Positions 1-10,870 of a stretch of DNA of 64,000 bases are shown here, piece by piece. Numbering within the stretch: position 1 is the first letter of the stretch; each line of letters starts with the position of its first letter. The stretch comes from Uloborus plumipes (Eukaryota > Arthropoda > Arachnida > Araneae > Uloboridae). The translations under genes were made by a program, and so were the position numbers. The notes under the pieces were generated by a model. That model saw only the letters and a program-made list of their open reading frames with translations. It was not told the origin of the DNA and ran no database searches. The stretch is from NCBI GenBank assembly GCA_038373865.1, contig JAXGGA010002840.1, positions 49,581 to 113,580 of the forward strand, read 5' to 3'.

Positions 1-589
1 TTCCGTCTTGACAAAATCGCCAAGACGGACCATGGGACGGAAAAAAAATCGATCTCATTCCTTCAATATTTACTTCCAAAGAAAACAAAACTGAAGGTAA
101 TATAAAATCAGATTTCTTATAAAAGTACATTTTAATCATTATTCCAATCCAAAACTATTTGTATCGAAGCCTTTCTTTCTCTTTCTGAATAAACGAACTG
201 CAATGGCATAATTCCTTTGTCGGTGTTGATTCTCTTCGACCCCATCCATTCCCTTCCCATCCCTTAACTTCATCAAATATGACCTACAATTTCGTTTTAA
301 GGATTTCATTTTCTGTGCCTCCTCCTTTAATGTCATCAAAATTGCCCCACCTTATCCTAATATCACTAAACATCGTCTAAAAATAGGTTTTTTGAACTAA
401 AGTCTCGACAAATCCCCCCCCCCCCCACTCTCGATTACTATACTTAAAACTATGATCTTGCTGCTAAAAGTAAAATTAACCCCCCCACCCCCAGCTTAAA
501 CAATTTAATGAAAAATATATGTATTTTATTTGGTTTATTTTCTTTGGTATGCATGGGGGATGGGATCTCAAATATTTTCCGTCTTGGAA
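1..589. other. No gene recognised; C/G-homopolymer-rich DNA
   Basis: I see no supported gene here. The first 30 bases contain a short hairpin with 8-base arms CCGTCTTG and CAAGACGG. Bases 416-427 and 481-492 are C-rich homopolymer tracts of the kind found inside many small repeats in this window. A short minus-strand frame at 139-339 is basic and Lys/Arg-rich but matches nothing I know, and it is not collinear with the transposase remnant upstream of it on that strand. Confidence 0.4.
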
Positions 590-1290
590 GCATGGCCTAA
601 CTTGCACCCATGATCCAGAGTCTGACATCTCTAAACTTGATCCATTTGGTAAACCTTTGGCATACGACGGTTTTTTCCTAATACCCTTCATTATGACAAA
701 GGGAGGGATGGCACTTCCTGTTGCGCTGCTACAAACCGTAGCAGTAACAGTAGACCCCTTTTCTCCTGTCGTGGCGTGGTACACATCCTTTTTGCCTTTG
801 GAAGAAATCACTTTACCAGGTTTAAAAGTTAGCTGCAGTCCAGTTTCATCGGCATTAAAAATTCTTGCTGGTTCTTCTCACAGGTCCAACACATCATACA
901 TTTCCCCAAAAAAATTTCGTACTTCGTCTCTATTGAGACTTCTGGAATGTGCATAGGACAAGCCTTGAACTTTCCTTACTGACAAATTGAGGTGTCTTTC
1001 TAAGAAAGAATGTACCCAGTCATATCCTGCCATGCTTTTGTCTTTGTTGAACCGGTGCGTTAGATTCCTTTTTTCCGCAAATTTAAATACTAGTTTCCTA
1101 ATATCATTTACGGTCATGCCAAACCCCTTGGAATCCAGCAGTAGTAATTGTTCAACCAGTTCCTTTTCCATTGCATCATCTAATGTTGTTCCCTTTCCAA
1201 TTTGCTGGTTTGATACTGCACCTGTTAGTACCCTGATCCCTAATGTACTCCTCAGGACGTCAAATTTTTTGGCCGCAAGGGGGTTTATAC
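590..1290 (-). pseudogene. Broken pogo/Tigger-like (CENP-B/DDE_1) transposase
   Basis: This is a minus-strand remnant of a Tc1/mariner-superfamily transposase of the pogo/Tigger/Jerky type. From about 1290 downward it reads a CENP-B-like helix-turn-helix DNA-binding region (visible motifs IRKLVFKFAEKR and AGYDWVHSFLERH). An in-frame TGA follows at 878-880. Beyond that stop the same frame continues with the hallmark NADETGL around the first catalytic Asp, then VTATVCSSATG, IPPFVIMKG and SLEMSDSGSWV, all typical of DDE_1 domains. Similarity stops near 590, before the second and third catalytic acidic residues, so the copy is truncated as well as interrupted. The start is not preserved: a small MITE-like segment abuts its 5' side near 1290. 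The superfamily call is firm; the exact family is not. Confidence 0.8.
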
Positions 1291-1431
1291 ACATGGGCAA
1301 GGGTTTATACACATTGTAAGTTTTAAAAAAAATGGCAAACACCACGCCCACTTACATGTAAATACATTGATTTTCATAAGTCGGGGGGTGAGGCAAGTGC
1401 CCTCCCTTGGCCACCCTAAATGATGGGCCTG
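1291..1431. repeat. MITE-like fragment, GCCCGTCATT-end family
   Basis: This is one member of a dispersed family whose fuller copies lie at 7206-7358 and 60360-60539. It has the body features (CCACGCCCACTTACATG, a G-run followed by GAGGCAAGTGCCCTCCC) and the right end AATGATGGGCCTG. Its left inverted terminus is missing or decayed where it meets the transposase remnant. Confidence 0.5.
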
Positions 1432-3609
1432 AGTTTTGCAGCAATTTAAAAAAAAAGCACATGTGTTCAAATAGCAAAATAGAATAAAGAATATAATGTT
1501 CTTTTTCAATATACATCAGTTATGAATAAACTTATATGTACCCATAGTTAATATTCAAAAGTCAGTTGAATTTTATAATAATGGTATAGTTTCAAGTAAT
1601 TCAGAAATTATTCTTTATCCTTAAAAGAAAGCCAGGAAAAAATACATCGTCCACGTATTATTAGGTGCTTGTTTGGTCCCTTATGAAAATTATCTAACAG
1701 AGAGTAAATAATTTCATTGCATTTCAAGAAATATTATAAGTGCTGAAGATTGTAATTAAAATGTCTTGAAAGTTAAAATATACTTTAAATCACAAAAAAA
1801 TAATGAAATGTAATGCTTTTCATAAATGTTTAAGCCCAAATGAGAAATTAATGCGAAAATTTCATTTAAAATTTAAATTCAGAACAAAAAAAAATTTTTT
1901 TTTTTTAATTATCTTTTTGTGCACCTCTATGACACAGTACAATTTGAATGGTCTAAGCTTCATGACCCTCCTCTTAAATTAAATACCACATATAAAGGGA
2001 GTGGGTGGTACAGGGACAGCTTTTTGTTGCTGTTTTGATGCTGAAATATTAGTATAACAGTTTAAAGTCAGAACCATTTATGATATGTCAAAGGTGTTAT
2101 CCGAATTATATCACATTTGATCAGAGCCTAACAACTACGAAAGAAAGGGTGGGAATTGTTTTGTCCCCAAAACTTATTTTTGCTTTTAAATAGCCTGAAT
2201 TTCACTTAAAATATTCAAATTAGCATTTAATTGAAAAGAAATGCAGGAGCTCATTCATGTGAGATCCTATGAGAATTAAGATATAATTTTGACATATTGT
2301 CCCCTGTTGTAACCCCCCTCCCATTGTTACATGTCAGATTCTTGTTTCCCCTTTATATATTATGAGGAGAAAAAGTGGTGTTACACTACTTGTTACCCAT
2401 TCTTCCCCCTTATCAAACTTCATGAAAACCCCCTCCATATCCTAGTAATATCATTTGTGGATGCCTTTTTTTATGAAGGCCCCTTCACTCCTCTCATGAA
2501 AGCTCACCTTTTATTTGAAGATTTTTAAAAGATAGAAATTTGACATAGATGTAAAAGAATCCATGTATGGAAAATCAAACAGAATAACAGAAAATGGACA
2601 CAATAACAGTACATAGCCAATTTCCAAAGAAGTTTTAAAACAAGTATATCTAATAAACAATCTAAAATTTTTTACCATATCTAGATTTGTCCAGTAAGAA
2701 AAAATTGTAAAGCAAATTCGAAACTGATTGCAGATATGTTGTAAATGTGAAATGTCTGAAAAAGGATTTGATGTAACTATGTTTTATGTACCTTCAAGGC
2801 ACATGAAAATGAATCAAAAGTATCACATGATAAAATAATCTTAGTTTTAATGTAGCCTGTAGAAAGGAAGTGTAAAAGATTCTGTTAAATAAATAAATGT
2901 TGAGCAAGAAATGATTAAAAATTTTTATGCTTTCGTAAATAGATATCTTAGAATAACGCAACCAATTGTCAAGAATTTGATAATTTGAGTTAAGCATGCA
3001 TTTTTTTTGTTTTTCTATTAATTGTACCAATTAAGCTAAAAATCATGAAACATATTGGAAACTCGGAGCACACAAAAATTGTTCATTGACCTAAAATGCA
3101 GTTGAGGGGAGAATAATAGAGGTTTAAGTTCAATTTCTGTATACTACTGATTGGACCCACAGCCAGAATTTTCTGATTGGGTGAACATTCCTTTTATTTT
3201 ATTACAGTTCTTGCATGTATTTGACTTTCTTTCAGTAAATCTATCATATATGTTGAATGACAGTCATGTAAATCAATCGAAGATGCTTTAAAAAAAAGGA
3301 ACAAGGAAATTTTGAAAAAATAAATCAACTAATGAAACAAAAATGGTTACTTGTCTCTACATGCAAATCTTGCTCTTGAAGTTAAAATTTAGGCTTTATT
3401 TTTTGCAGCTGCAAAACCTTCATTTACTCGAACTGTTTCAGAGTAACTCACACAAGTCTCATTCTAACCACAACAAACATTGAGTAAAAAAAACTGTTCC
3501 TAATGATTTAAACCTTGTATTTAAATATTTTAAATTATTTACTCACATTTTTAAGGTTGTATTGCAAATTAGTAAGCTGTGAGTTATATGCTTGTAGCAA
3601 GCGAATTAG
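1432..3609. other. AT-rich intergenic DNA; one C-rich dispersed-repeat segment
   Basis: No coding region is supported. About 2290-2530 has alternating C-rich and AT-rich phrases (CCCCCCTCCCATTGTTACAT, then AATATCATTTGTGGATGCC) that look like part of a dispersed repeat rather than a gene. The short frames across this stretch lack start context, splice sites or recognisable motifs. Confidence 0.4.
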
Positions 3610-3860
3610 AGTGATGCAGTTTCCCCACTAGATGGAGGCACCTAGGCTCTATTTGATGCGAAACTGCACAATGAATTTAATTTCGCCAAGAGATACTCTG
3701 TGCCTAAGGAGTACTCGAGGGATCTTTTACATGGCGCATGATCGTACGACATGGACGCCGTCAGTTTTCTGCATCTTGGAAATGCACCGACAGGAGCCAG
3801 GTTTGATCCTGCACCTTTGTGCAGGAGAGGCCAGCGTCTTCTATAAAATACATTAAGTAT
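3610..3860 (+). repeat. Dispersed repeat with a tRNA-like B-box
   Basis: A GC-richer segment contains GGTTTGATCC, close to the pol III B-box consensus GGTTCGANTCC, followed by TGCACCTTTGTGCAGGAG. The phrase GGGATCTTTTACATGGCGC before it resembles widely dispersed invertebrate repeats, from memory. No clear A-box or poly(A) end was found, so a SINE origin is only a suggestion. Confidence 0.35.
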
Positions 3861-4500
3861 ATATATACCCTCCCCCCCCCCAGAAAATTTTAAAATGATA
3901 GGCCTGCACTGAAGTCGGAAATTGAAATGAAATTTCCAGGCAAGGAAGTCCTCATTCGAGTTTTACAATTTTGTCAGATACCACTATTTACGTCCGAGCC
4001 CTTCAATTGGAAAAATTTAAATGTCCCACTCTGAAGTAGAGTACATAGAGTTAGGTGCCTCCCCCCCCCCTAGCAGGATTTGTAAGTACGCCTTCCACCC
4101 CCCTATTAAACTGTTTAAAAAAAAATACTTCACCCATGTAAATCTGAGTGCTATTTTCCTGGATCTTGCCCTCCCCCCACGCCGCGGGGGCTCCGGGGAG
4201 GGGGGATTGCTATGTACACCACTGCCACTCTGGCATCTTTCCCCCAATTCGAGTGAAATCCGGCGCACAAGACCTCGCCCCCTATCTTCCGAAATCGGCT
4301 AGCTTGTGCCTCTTGCCTATGCATTCTCCTAGTATCTATGTTTTGTGTTGTGTTCCCCCCCCCCCTTTTTTTTGCTTCGCTTTATGTAATTCAGAAGCTG
4401 AAAAAATGCAAGCGATCAAAAACCAAATAAATATCTTTTTGTCTTTGACAGAGGCACAAACTTCAGCTCGAGTGCTCTCTCCCAGCCTCAGCTCATTTGC

Positions 4501-4545
4501 TGTAGTATTGTTTATTCGAGCAGGCCGAAGGCCTTTTTCTCGGTT
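4501..4545 (+). repeat. Left arm of a 3.3 kb-spaced inverted repeat
   Basis: The segment ending GCAGGCCGAAGGCCTTTTTC is repeated in inverted orientation at 7773-7819, with a 3-base length difference in its AT-rich part. The core AGGCC-GAA-GGCCT is itself a small hairpin. The arms could be ends of a mobile element, or two independent copies of a dispersed repeat. Confidence 0.7.
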
Positions 4546-4559
4546 TGAAAGAGGACAAT

Positions 4560-4925
4560 GGTTCCGAAAAAAGATGAAGTCAGGTGTGAGAGAAGGTGGA
4601 GGTTCTGTTCTGTTCTGATATGTTTGCGGGCAAAGAGATGAAACCTCTTTTTCCCGACATTAATGAAGGCGCCGAGTGATGAATGGCATTGTAGGCATCG
4701 CCGAACAAAGAACGAAACAAAGTTCCTTTCCCGCCCCGACTTTGCTGTTAAGGAGTTGGGGAGACCGCTTGCTCCCTTCACGGCGACCTGGGACTGTTCC
4801 GCACTATGCACGGGGTTTGGGGGTCCTTGAACACGGTTGAGGTTTCTTAACTGATTTCCCTCTCTTTTCGCTCCGCCTCTAAGGCGGAGGCGCTATTAGT
4901 ATCCTAGTTAGATGTCCAATCCCGA
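4560..4925. other. GC-richer segment without a recognised gene
   Basis: Base composition rises clearly above the surroundings. A perfect-looking hairpin CGCCTCTAAGGCGGAGGCG lies near 4874-4892. The minus frame at 4512-4811 has no recognisable domain. This could be 5' leader sequence of the open frame that follows, or part of the element bounded by the inverted repeats. Confidence 0.3.
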
Positions 4926-5228
4926 TTGAGCTCGGGAAAATGGCACTCCTATTCGTCTAATTACCCCATTCAAATGATTGTGCAGATGCAAATTGCTGTT
5001 ATTTCCACTTCGATTGCGATGGAGTTAGAACTGCAAATTGCATTCCTTGAGTTTGTTGTACTCATGTACGATGAACTAGCCAGTCTACAAATGGAGCTGG
5101 ATGAGATTCGAGCAATTCAAGAAAGTAAGGGTGTGGAAGCGAACACCACCGATCTACAGAATCTCCTAGATGAGATATTATTCTCAGTCAATGCTTTTGC
5201 AGAAGCATTGTTGGCAGATGCGATGTGA
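4926..5228 (+). CDS. Unrecognised acidic, helical open frame (possible exon)
   Basis: A 100-codon frame, rich in Leu, Glu, Asp and Ala in its second half, looks alpha-helical (for example LASLQMELDEIRAIQESKG and LLDEILFSVNAFAEALLAD). Codon use and composition look more protein-like than those of other frames nearby. A CAG directly before the Met codon at 4986 could be a 3' splice site. A donor-like GTGAGT begins at 5224, within the last Met codon, so this could be an exon rather than a complete gene. It lies inside the 4.5-7.8 kb block bounded by inverted repeats, so it may belong to a mobile element. I recognise no family and assign no function. Confidence 0.35.
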   Translation: MSSGKWHSYSSNYPIQMIVQMQIAVISTSIAMELELQIAFLEFVVLMYDELASLQMELDEIRAIQESKGVEANTTDLQNLLDEILFSVNAFAEALLADAM

Positions 5229-5807
5229 GTGACCAAAGCATCGATCTCTCTTCTCGTCCTCTCAAAAAAAAAAAAAACGGTCCTTTTCAGGGCCACACAA
5301 ATCAAGTATGAAGGAATGTTTATTGCTTCAGAGGTTCTCGATGGGAAAATGCCTGAAGCATGAATTAAATTACCGTCAAGTAACTTTACTTGATTGTACC
5401 TGCCTGACCAGCAAAACTTAGTTTTGGTAGGAAAACCAATGCAATGTCAAAACGTATGCGAATAACTTTTAATAAATTTAACTTAAAAGTTATTGAAGCA
5501 GTGAATGTATAAGGGAAACGTTTTGATGCGAAGATTTATTGATTTTTTTTAAATGCTGCTTTCAGCACCTTTTGCAACATTACCATAGAGATTTTCTTTA
5601 ACCGTTGCAGAAAGCTCATTAAGTAAGCATGGTTCATTGACATTTAGTTTCGACTGAATAAGGGGTTTGGGCTTGATCGGTCCACTTGTCGCTTGGTTTG
5701 GAGTGAAGTTTGAGAATAAAGGAGATTTTTGTAATGGGGGCAATGATAGACGGCTGTTACGATTGGGCAAGGGGGAAAGCACTGGTTTATCTGTAAGCGT
5801 GAATCGT

Positions 5808-6600
5808 TTGATATGATGATCTGCGGTCAACAGTTACACCAAGGTTTTTAACTATGTAAGTATAAGGAATTCAGTGTTATTAAGTGGGAGACTTGGAAGG
5901 GGGGTAAAGGTTTTCTTTTCACAAAAGGATAGCTCTAGTTTTTTTAAACACTTATTTGGATCCGTTATTTCTTAAACCATTTATCAATTTTAAGGATGTG
6001 TTTTTGCAATCTTTGTTGTGCGAGAAATGATCCGTGATTTTTCATATGTATCATCTTTCTTCAAGGTCGTATATCAGTGTTTATTATGATGGTTTTATGT
6101 AACAAAACCTCATATTTCGCATCCATATAAAACTGTAGGTCTAATCATTTGAAATAAAGATTTTTTTTTTGTTATGTAATAATAGACGACTGTTATGATT
6201 GAGCACGGGTGAAGGAGAGTTTTTGTATTTTGTCTTTAGCAATCTATTCTCTGAATGGGGGGCGGGGGGGGGTGAGATCTGGAAGTTTAGATTCTCTTTA
6301 TCTTCTCTCAATTTAGGGTGTGTTTAATAAATTTGAAAGTTGAGAAATGCTAATAAATTAAAACTTCAGGTCACAAGTTAAGAGTTGTGCCATCGAAAAA
6401 AAATTTGAAAACTTCAAATTGATTTTTTGTGCTGAGAATATTTGAAGGTCATTTAATGTTGAAATTAAATTTAAACAAAACCGAGATGCGATGCATCAAA
6501 AATATTAAATTTGAATGCGAGTTCTCTGAACGGCAAGGAGGAATTCAATGAGAAGCGCTCTGATTGGACTGTCTTTAATCAGACGGAGATCAATTTATCA
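5808..6600 (-). repeat. Repeat unit 1 with LINE reverse-transcriptase remnants
   Basis: This is the first of two diverged direct copies (second at 6712-7750). On the minus strand, near 5815-5850, it reads NLGVTVDRR, and near 6097-6155 it reads RPTVLYGCEI followed by a stop and GFVT. These match the thumb-region motifs LGVTID and YGCEIWG of jockey/CR1-type LINEs, with the Trp codon decayed to a stop. The rest of the unit is AT-rich and non-coding but aligns to unit 2 over hundreds of bases, including CTTTAGCAATCT and GGTCACAAGTTA. Confidence 0.6.
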
Positions 6601-6711
6601 GGAAATTTGTTGTTAATTAAAAAATAATTAAAATGAGGAATATCAAAACCAAGTATGGTAGTGGTATTTTAAACCTTGTTTTTTAAAACCTATCAGTAAA
6701 TTTAGATTAGG

Positions 6712-7750
6712 ATATGATGAATCAAGCGTAAGCCACGGTCAATAGTTACACCAAGATATTTAGGGGGGGGGGTAGTTAAAAAATTCTGTTATTGCTTGTC
6801 ATATCAGCTGTATAATTGTTGTAGAGAGAGGGGGAAAGTGTATACCTCTGAGGTGCGAGGGAAATATTTCTCCTGCTTGTCCGTTTTTTCGGAGATCGAT
6901 GGGCCAGGGGGGGGGGGGGTCTCTTTGGGAAACCAATGTATTTGCATATAAATGGGCGTAGTTTTTCCTGTTTTTAGTATAATTACATTGAAGATATATC
7001 CTTTCCCTCCCGCAATATATTAAATGTTTACTAGATATCGTATATCAATCAATATATCAATTGGATATCAATCAGATATCCGTATATCAATGTAACAAAG
7101 CCTTATATTTCGCATCCATATGAAACTGTAGGTCTGGTCATTTTAAATTAAAGATTTTTTCAATGCAATAATAGACAGCTGTCTATTATTATTACAGCTA
7201 GCTGTCAGGTCCATCATTTAGGGGGGGGGGAGGCGACTTAGAGATATCAATGTATTTTCATATAAGTGGGCGTGATTTTTGTTGTTTTCTGGTGAAATTG
7301 TATTGTGTTTTTACCCTTTGCCCCCCCCCCCCCGAAAAAACTTGGAATGACGGGCCTGACAGCTGTAACGATTGAGCAGGGGGGGGGGGTATATTTTATC
7401 TTTAGCAATCTCTTCTCTGAATAGGTGGGATGAGATCTGGGACTTCAGGTTCTCTTTATCTTGTCTCAATTTAGAGTTTAATAAATGTGAAAGTTGAGAA
7501 AAACCAATTAAATCTTCGGGGTCACAAGTTAGACTTGTGACTTTAAAAAATTTAGAAAATTTAAAATCATGATTTTTTGTGCTAAATAGTTAAAGATTAT
7601 TTAATTTAATGATTAAATTAAATTTAAGCAGAACCGAGATGGGATGTATTTAAAAAATTAAATTTGAATGAGAGTTCCCTGAATGGCATGAGGAATTCAA
7701 CGGGAAGCGCTCTAATTGGACAATCTTAAATCCGATGGAGTCCAATTTTT
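6712..7750 (-). repeat. Repeat unit 2 with LINE remnants, split by a MITE
   Basis: This is the second diverged copy of the 5808-6600 unit. On the minus strand near 6735-6765 it reads KYLGVTIDRGLRLIHHI, a good LINE thumb motif. Near 7090-7150 it reads RPTVSYGCEI, then a stop and GFVT. A small inverted-repeat element (7206-7358) interrupts it; the flanking sequence on both sides matches the uninterrupted unit 1 around AATAGACGACTGTTATGATTG. Confidence 0.6.
7206..7358. mobile_element. 153 bp MITE nested in repeat unit 2
   Basis: The ends are CAGGTCCATCATT and, in inverted orientation, CAGGCCCGTCATT. The interior carries a G-run, an AAGTGGGCGTG phrase and a C-run. The duplicated host repeat at 6.1-6.6 kb supplies an empty-site comparison showing that this is an insertion. 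Partial palindromic ACAGCT sequences flank both sides, so the exact target duplication is unclear. The same family recurs at 1.3, 30.1, 42.1 and 60.4 kb. Confidence 0.7.
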
Positions 7751-7772
7751 CACTGGAGTCTTTGATTGTTCA

Positions 7773-7819
7773 TACCGAGAAAAAGGCCTTCGGCCTGCTC
7801 GATTAACTATACAATACTA
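7773..7819 (-). repeat. Right arm of the 3.3 kb-spaced inverted repeat
   Basis: This is the reverse complement of 4501-4545, running ACCGAGAAAAAGGCCTTCGG and onward, with one short indel. It closes the block that contains the open frame at 4926-5228 and the two LINE-derived repeat units. Confidence 0.7.
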
Positions 7820-8690
7820 CTACTGTTGCATATTTTCTTAAAACTTGCATGTAAAAATTATGCCCAGCTCAAACCCCCTCCCCCCCATGAACCTGGTGTT
7901 TGATCACCCCTATTATTTTTCAAATCCCTCTGCACTGAAGCGTGTACATATCTCGAATGACAGACCAATACTTAAATATGCAGAGCGAATACTGGAAAAA
8001 TAAAAATTCTTCGTAATTTTAAAAGAATGTATGCAATTATACCTTTCTCCGAATTTTAAAAACACCATAACCGTGTCAACCTATTCTCTCTTTACTACGT
8101 AGTCAGTGTCTTTAGTAAGCTGAATGATGTCTCAAATTTTGGTAAAAATATTTAAAATCAGTAGATAAACAAATCAAATAGTATTTATTTTTCTTTATAA
8201 TTCTTTTTCATCTTACGTTTATTTTGGAGAGATTAACATACTCTTTTCTTCCAATGATTTTGTTTTTTATTTTTATTAATTTGAATTTGTATTTGGAAAA
8301 TATCGATAATGACAAAAATTTTAAATCAGCCTCAGTAGACAGTTTCCAAAGTTTAAATTTAAGAAGAAATATCCTTACGGAATTTCATCTTAAATTTAAC
8401 CTTTGGGAAACACGGGTTATTTTTATAAATTCTACTTTTAAGTACCCATTCGAGTTTTCGAAAACAACCAGCTAATTTTAAATATCGGTGGAATCTTCAC
8501 GCTGCGCAAAAAAAATAATGATATTACAAACAAACAAAATTACAACATTGAAATTGCAAAAACAGTTGTCGAAATACTTGAGCTTCGTTTTTGTAGTATA
8601 ACTTCATGCAAAATCAGATCAGTGAAGCGACGATAAATTGCATTAGCCTGAAAAATTTCATTGTCATAAGCATTTTTGAGGTGGCATTGT
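7820..8690. other. AT-rich DNA, nothing recognised
   Basis: I see only AT-rich sequence with short frames (for example 8224-8475, which has a hydrophobic start but no family resemblance) and a C-run near 7880. Confidence 0.4.
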
Positions 8691-8694
8691 TTGG

Positions 8695-8830
8695 CCGGGA
8701 GGAGTATGGTGGATAAGGTCGTTGACCTGCTGACGAAAAGATCCTGGTTCGAGTCGTTTGGCAACTTATCAGCTAAGAGTGTAATTAACATCCTAGTTGG
8801 TTAGCTGCCTTTGGATAAGTTCCGGGAGTA
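8695..8830 (+). repeat. tRNA-derived SINE-like head
   Basis: The phrase GGCCGGGAGGAGTATGGTGG followed by ATAAGG resembles a tRNA 5' half with a degenerate A-box. GGTTCGAGTC, about 45 bases further on, is an excellent pol III B-box. The arms do not form a full tRNA cloverleaf (no pairing acceptor stem visible), so a tRNA-derived SINE or decayed tRNA pseudogene is more likely than a functional tRNA. Confidence 0.5.
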
Positions 8831-9420
8831 TCACCGAAATTTTTTTTTCAGATTTTAATGAATTAATATTAGCTTCACTACCCTATGAAACACTATCGGA
8901 ATGTATCAAATGGCTCTCGTAATATAACAATGCAACCAGAGACGCAAATAAATATAACCGAAACAGATAAATAAAAGTATTTGCGAAAATTATTTATCAA
9001 TTTTACAAATGAAGGAGGGAAGATGCTCATGGGCAAATAAATAAATGAGTAAAATATGCTGAAATACAAACGTAAAAAATTAAAAGCGTAATTGAATAAA
9101 TAAAGATAAAAGGGAAACACAAGAAAATGAAAAGAGCAGGTTTTAAGCTAAATTTCCTAATTAGTTTCTTAGTTTAACTGTTCAAAATAACGAAATAGAA
9201 AAATATTAGCTATTCAAATGAAGAATAATCAAAATGCTTTCGATTAAAATAAAAAATAAACGTAAATAAAATCCACAACGGAGAGAAAAATCGAGAAAAT
9301 TGTGCAAATAGCTATTTGCAGTATTTTCTTGAAATTGTGTGCTTTATTTAAATTGACTTATCATTTTATTCACATGAATCTGTCATTTTTTTTTTTAATT
9401 CCTGTTGTATCTTTTGCTAG

Positions 9421-9524
9421 GACAACGCATGCATTTTAAAGAGATTTTTCCGAAGACTGCGATTTGTACATTAAATATTTTCAACTTCGATGTTATTAAG
9501 CTCCAATTTCCCAAAGAATATAAG
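9421..9524 (+). CDS. Candidate internal coding exon, unknown gene
   Basis: Excellent splice sites bound this 104-base segment: a pyrimidine-rich acceptor ending TTTTGCTAG before 9421, and a perfect donor GTAAGT at 9525-9530. One frame is open throughout when two bases are taken as completing an incoming codon. It reads HFKEIFPKTAICTLNIFNFD in the middle and ends on a codon boundary. The other two frames contain stops. The exon is compatible in phase with the candidate exon at 10236. No family is recognised. Confidence 0.4.
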
Positions 9525-9678
9525 GTAAGTTTTATTATTTTTTAAAAATATACAAACTAAAATTTCGTATTTCAATTGCATGCCGAAAAAATGATTATCA
9601 AATATCGATCTGAGGAATGCATTCAGAATAAGATGGCGCCACTTGTGTGTGTTTTTTTTTAAAGAAACTTCATTGAAG

Positions 9679-9724
9679 TATTCAAATCTCGTTATTGGAA
9701 CACTGCAAGAGAGAATACTAACAG
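9679..9724 (+). CDS. Possible small exon, unknown gene
   Basis: A 46-base segment lies between an acceptor-like TTGAAG preceded by a T-run, and a donor GTAACT. In phase 0 it reads YSNLVIGTLQERILT, open, and leaves one base. Its outgoing phase does not fit the 10236 exon, so it may be an alternative exon or a chance open segment. Confidence 0.2.
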
Positions 9725-10235
9725 GTAACTTTTTTCCTATAAAAGCATTTTTAAAATTATTTTCCTAAAAAAAAATTCCTTTGGAGTAATAATATGTCTA
9801 CCGCAAAAGACATTTTTTTTTAAATTATGCAGTTACCCCGAAATTTAAAAAATATATCGCATTTATGAAAAAAAAAAAAAAATCGGGATTCAATTTCTAA
9901 TGTTTACTTGGTAGTAATCATTATTGTCATAGATTTGAAAACCTTGTAACCCCAAAACATTTATGATCAAACATTGAAAATGTTTGCTGTTTTATAACTT
10001 TGTTCTTATTACTTACATTTTCAATGAAACTTTGCAATACATCGTCAACTCGGTTCGCGAATTCGTGGTCAGTGCTACTTAAGAACTTTGAATTTTTGTT
10101 TTTCATTAAAAAATAAATGGGGTTTGAATATAGTTTTGAAAAAAAAAATATGAAACACAACATAATCTAGTACATAGACTAGAAAAAAAATTGAAATATA
10201 CACTCAAATAATTAAATATTTTTCTTATTTGATAG

Positions 10236-10331
10236 CCTAAAATGACATCGTTTTCCAAATGGATGAAAGACAGAGCCTTGAAAAATCATTGGCTGCTACG
10301 GTTGAATGGAGGAACTCCTCCCTTATTGTAA
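10236..10331 (+). CDS. Candidate (possibly terminal) exon, unknown gene
   Basis: A strong pyrimidine tract and acceptor (TTTTTCTTATTTGATAG) precede position 10236. In phase 0 the frame is open for 31 codons (SKWMKDRALKNHWLLRLNGG in the middle) and ends in TAA at 10329-10331. Phase 0 matches the outgoing phase of the 9421-9524 exon. A weak donor (GTAAAC) overlaps the stop, so this could also be internal. The family is unknown. Confidence 0.35.
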   Translation, partial: PKMTSFSKWMKDRALKNHWLLRLNGGTPPLL

Positions 10332-10392
10332 ACCAGTTTTCTCATTCCTAATGACTCTTTGCAATGATTCCCCTAACCTGAGGCTCTAAAGG

Positions 10393-10670
10393 GGAACCTA
10401 CCCCCCTCTAGGCAAGGGTGGATATAAGGGAGGGGCGATAGATCGATCGCCCCTCCCTTCACCAGTAATTTTTTCGATAATGCAATTCTAAACAAATTTT
10501 AATGTAGTTAGGGGAAGAAGGTTTGGGGTCTCTACTGGAAGTGTTTCAGAATTGAATTCCAAATCCTTTGTGATCAATATTTGTAAACCTCTATGCATAG
10601 TGAAAAGTAAACAAGAAAAATCAATTGCCCTTCCCTTGAAAAATTTCTGGATCCGCCCATGCCTCTAAGG
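10393..10670. repeat. Decayed MITE with GGCGGATCC-type ends
   Basis: The left end GGCAAGGGTGGATATAAG and the inverted right end GGCATGGGCGGATCCAG are related. The interior begins with a GC-rich palindrome around GATCGATC flanked by GGGGCG/CGCCCC. A better copy of the same family is at 22157-22332. Confidence 0.45.
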
Positions 10671-10870
10671 GCCCTTTGCCCCTTGCTAAGACCTACCTGC
10701 CCTTTCTCAGTGGCAGGTAGGAACTTTCCTCAGCTGTTATTTCCTGACTCCTCGCCACTCTCTCTAGTGTACTAGTAGCATACTAGTAGCGATCTAGTAG
10801 CGTACATAGACTTGGAAAGGGGCCTCTGCAAGCTTCGAAAGTGCGTCCCCCACCCCCTATTAAATTATTA

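Noticed and set aside
139..339. Basic minus-strand frame as the C terminus of the pogo-like transposase
   Set aside because: It is not collinear in frame or homology with the transposase at 590-1290, and ~250 bases of unrelated C-rich sequence intervene.
8725..8800. Functional tRNA gene
   Set aside because: The B-box is good, but no acceptor-stem pairing or proper anticodon arm is visible; a SINE head is more likely.
10017..10085. Minus-strand exon reading FLSSTDHEFANRVDDVLQSF with a GTAAGT donor at 10011-10016
   Set aside because: The donor is good, but the acceptor is weak and it lies opposite the plus-strand candidate exons; support is too thin to call.
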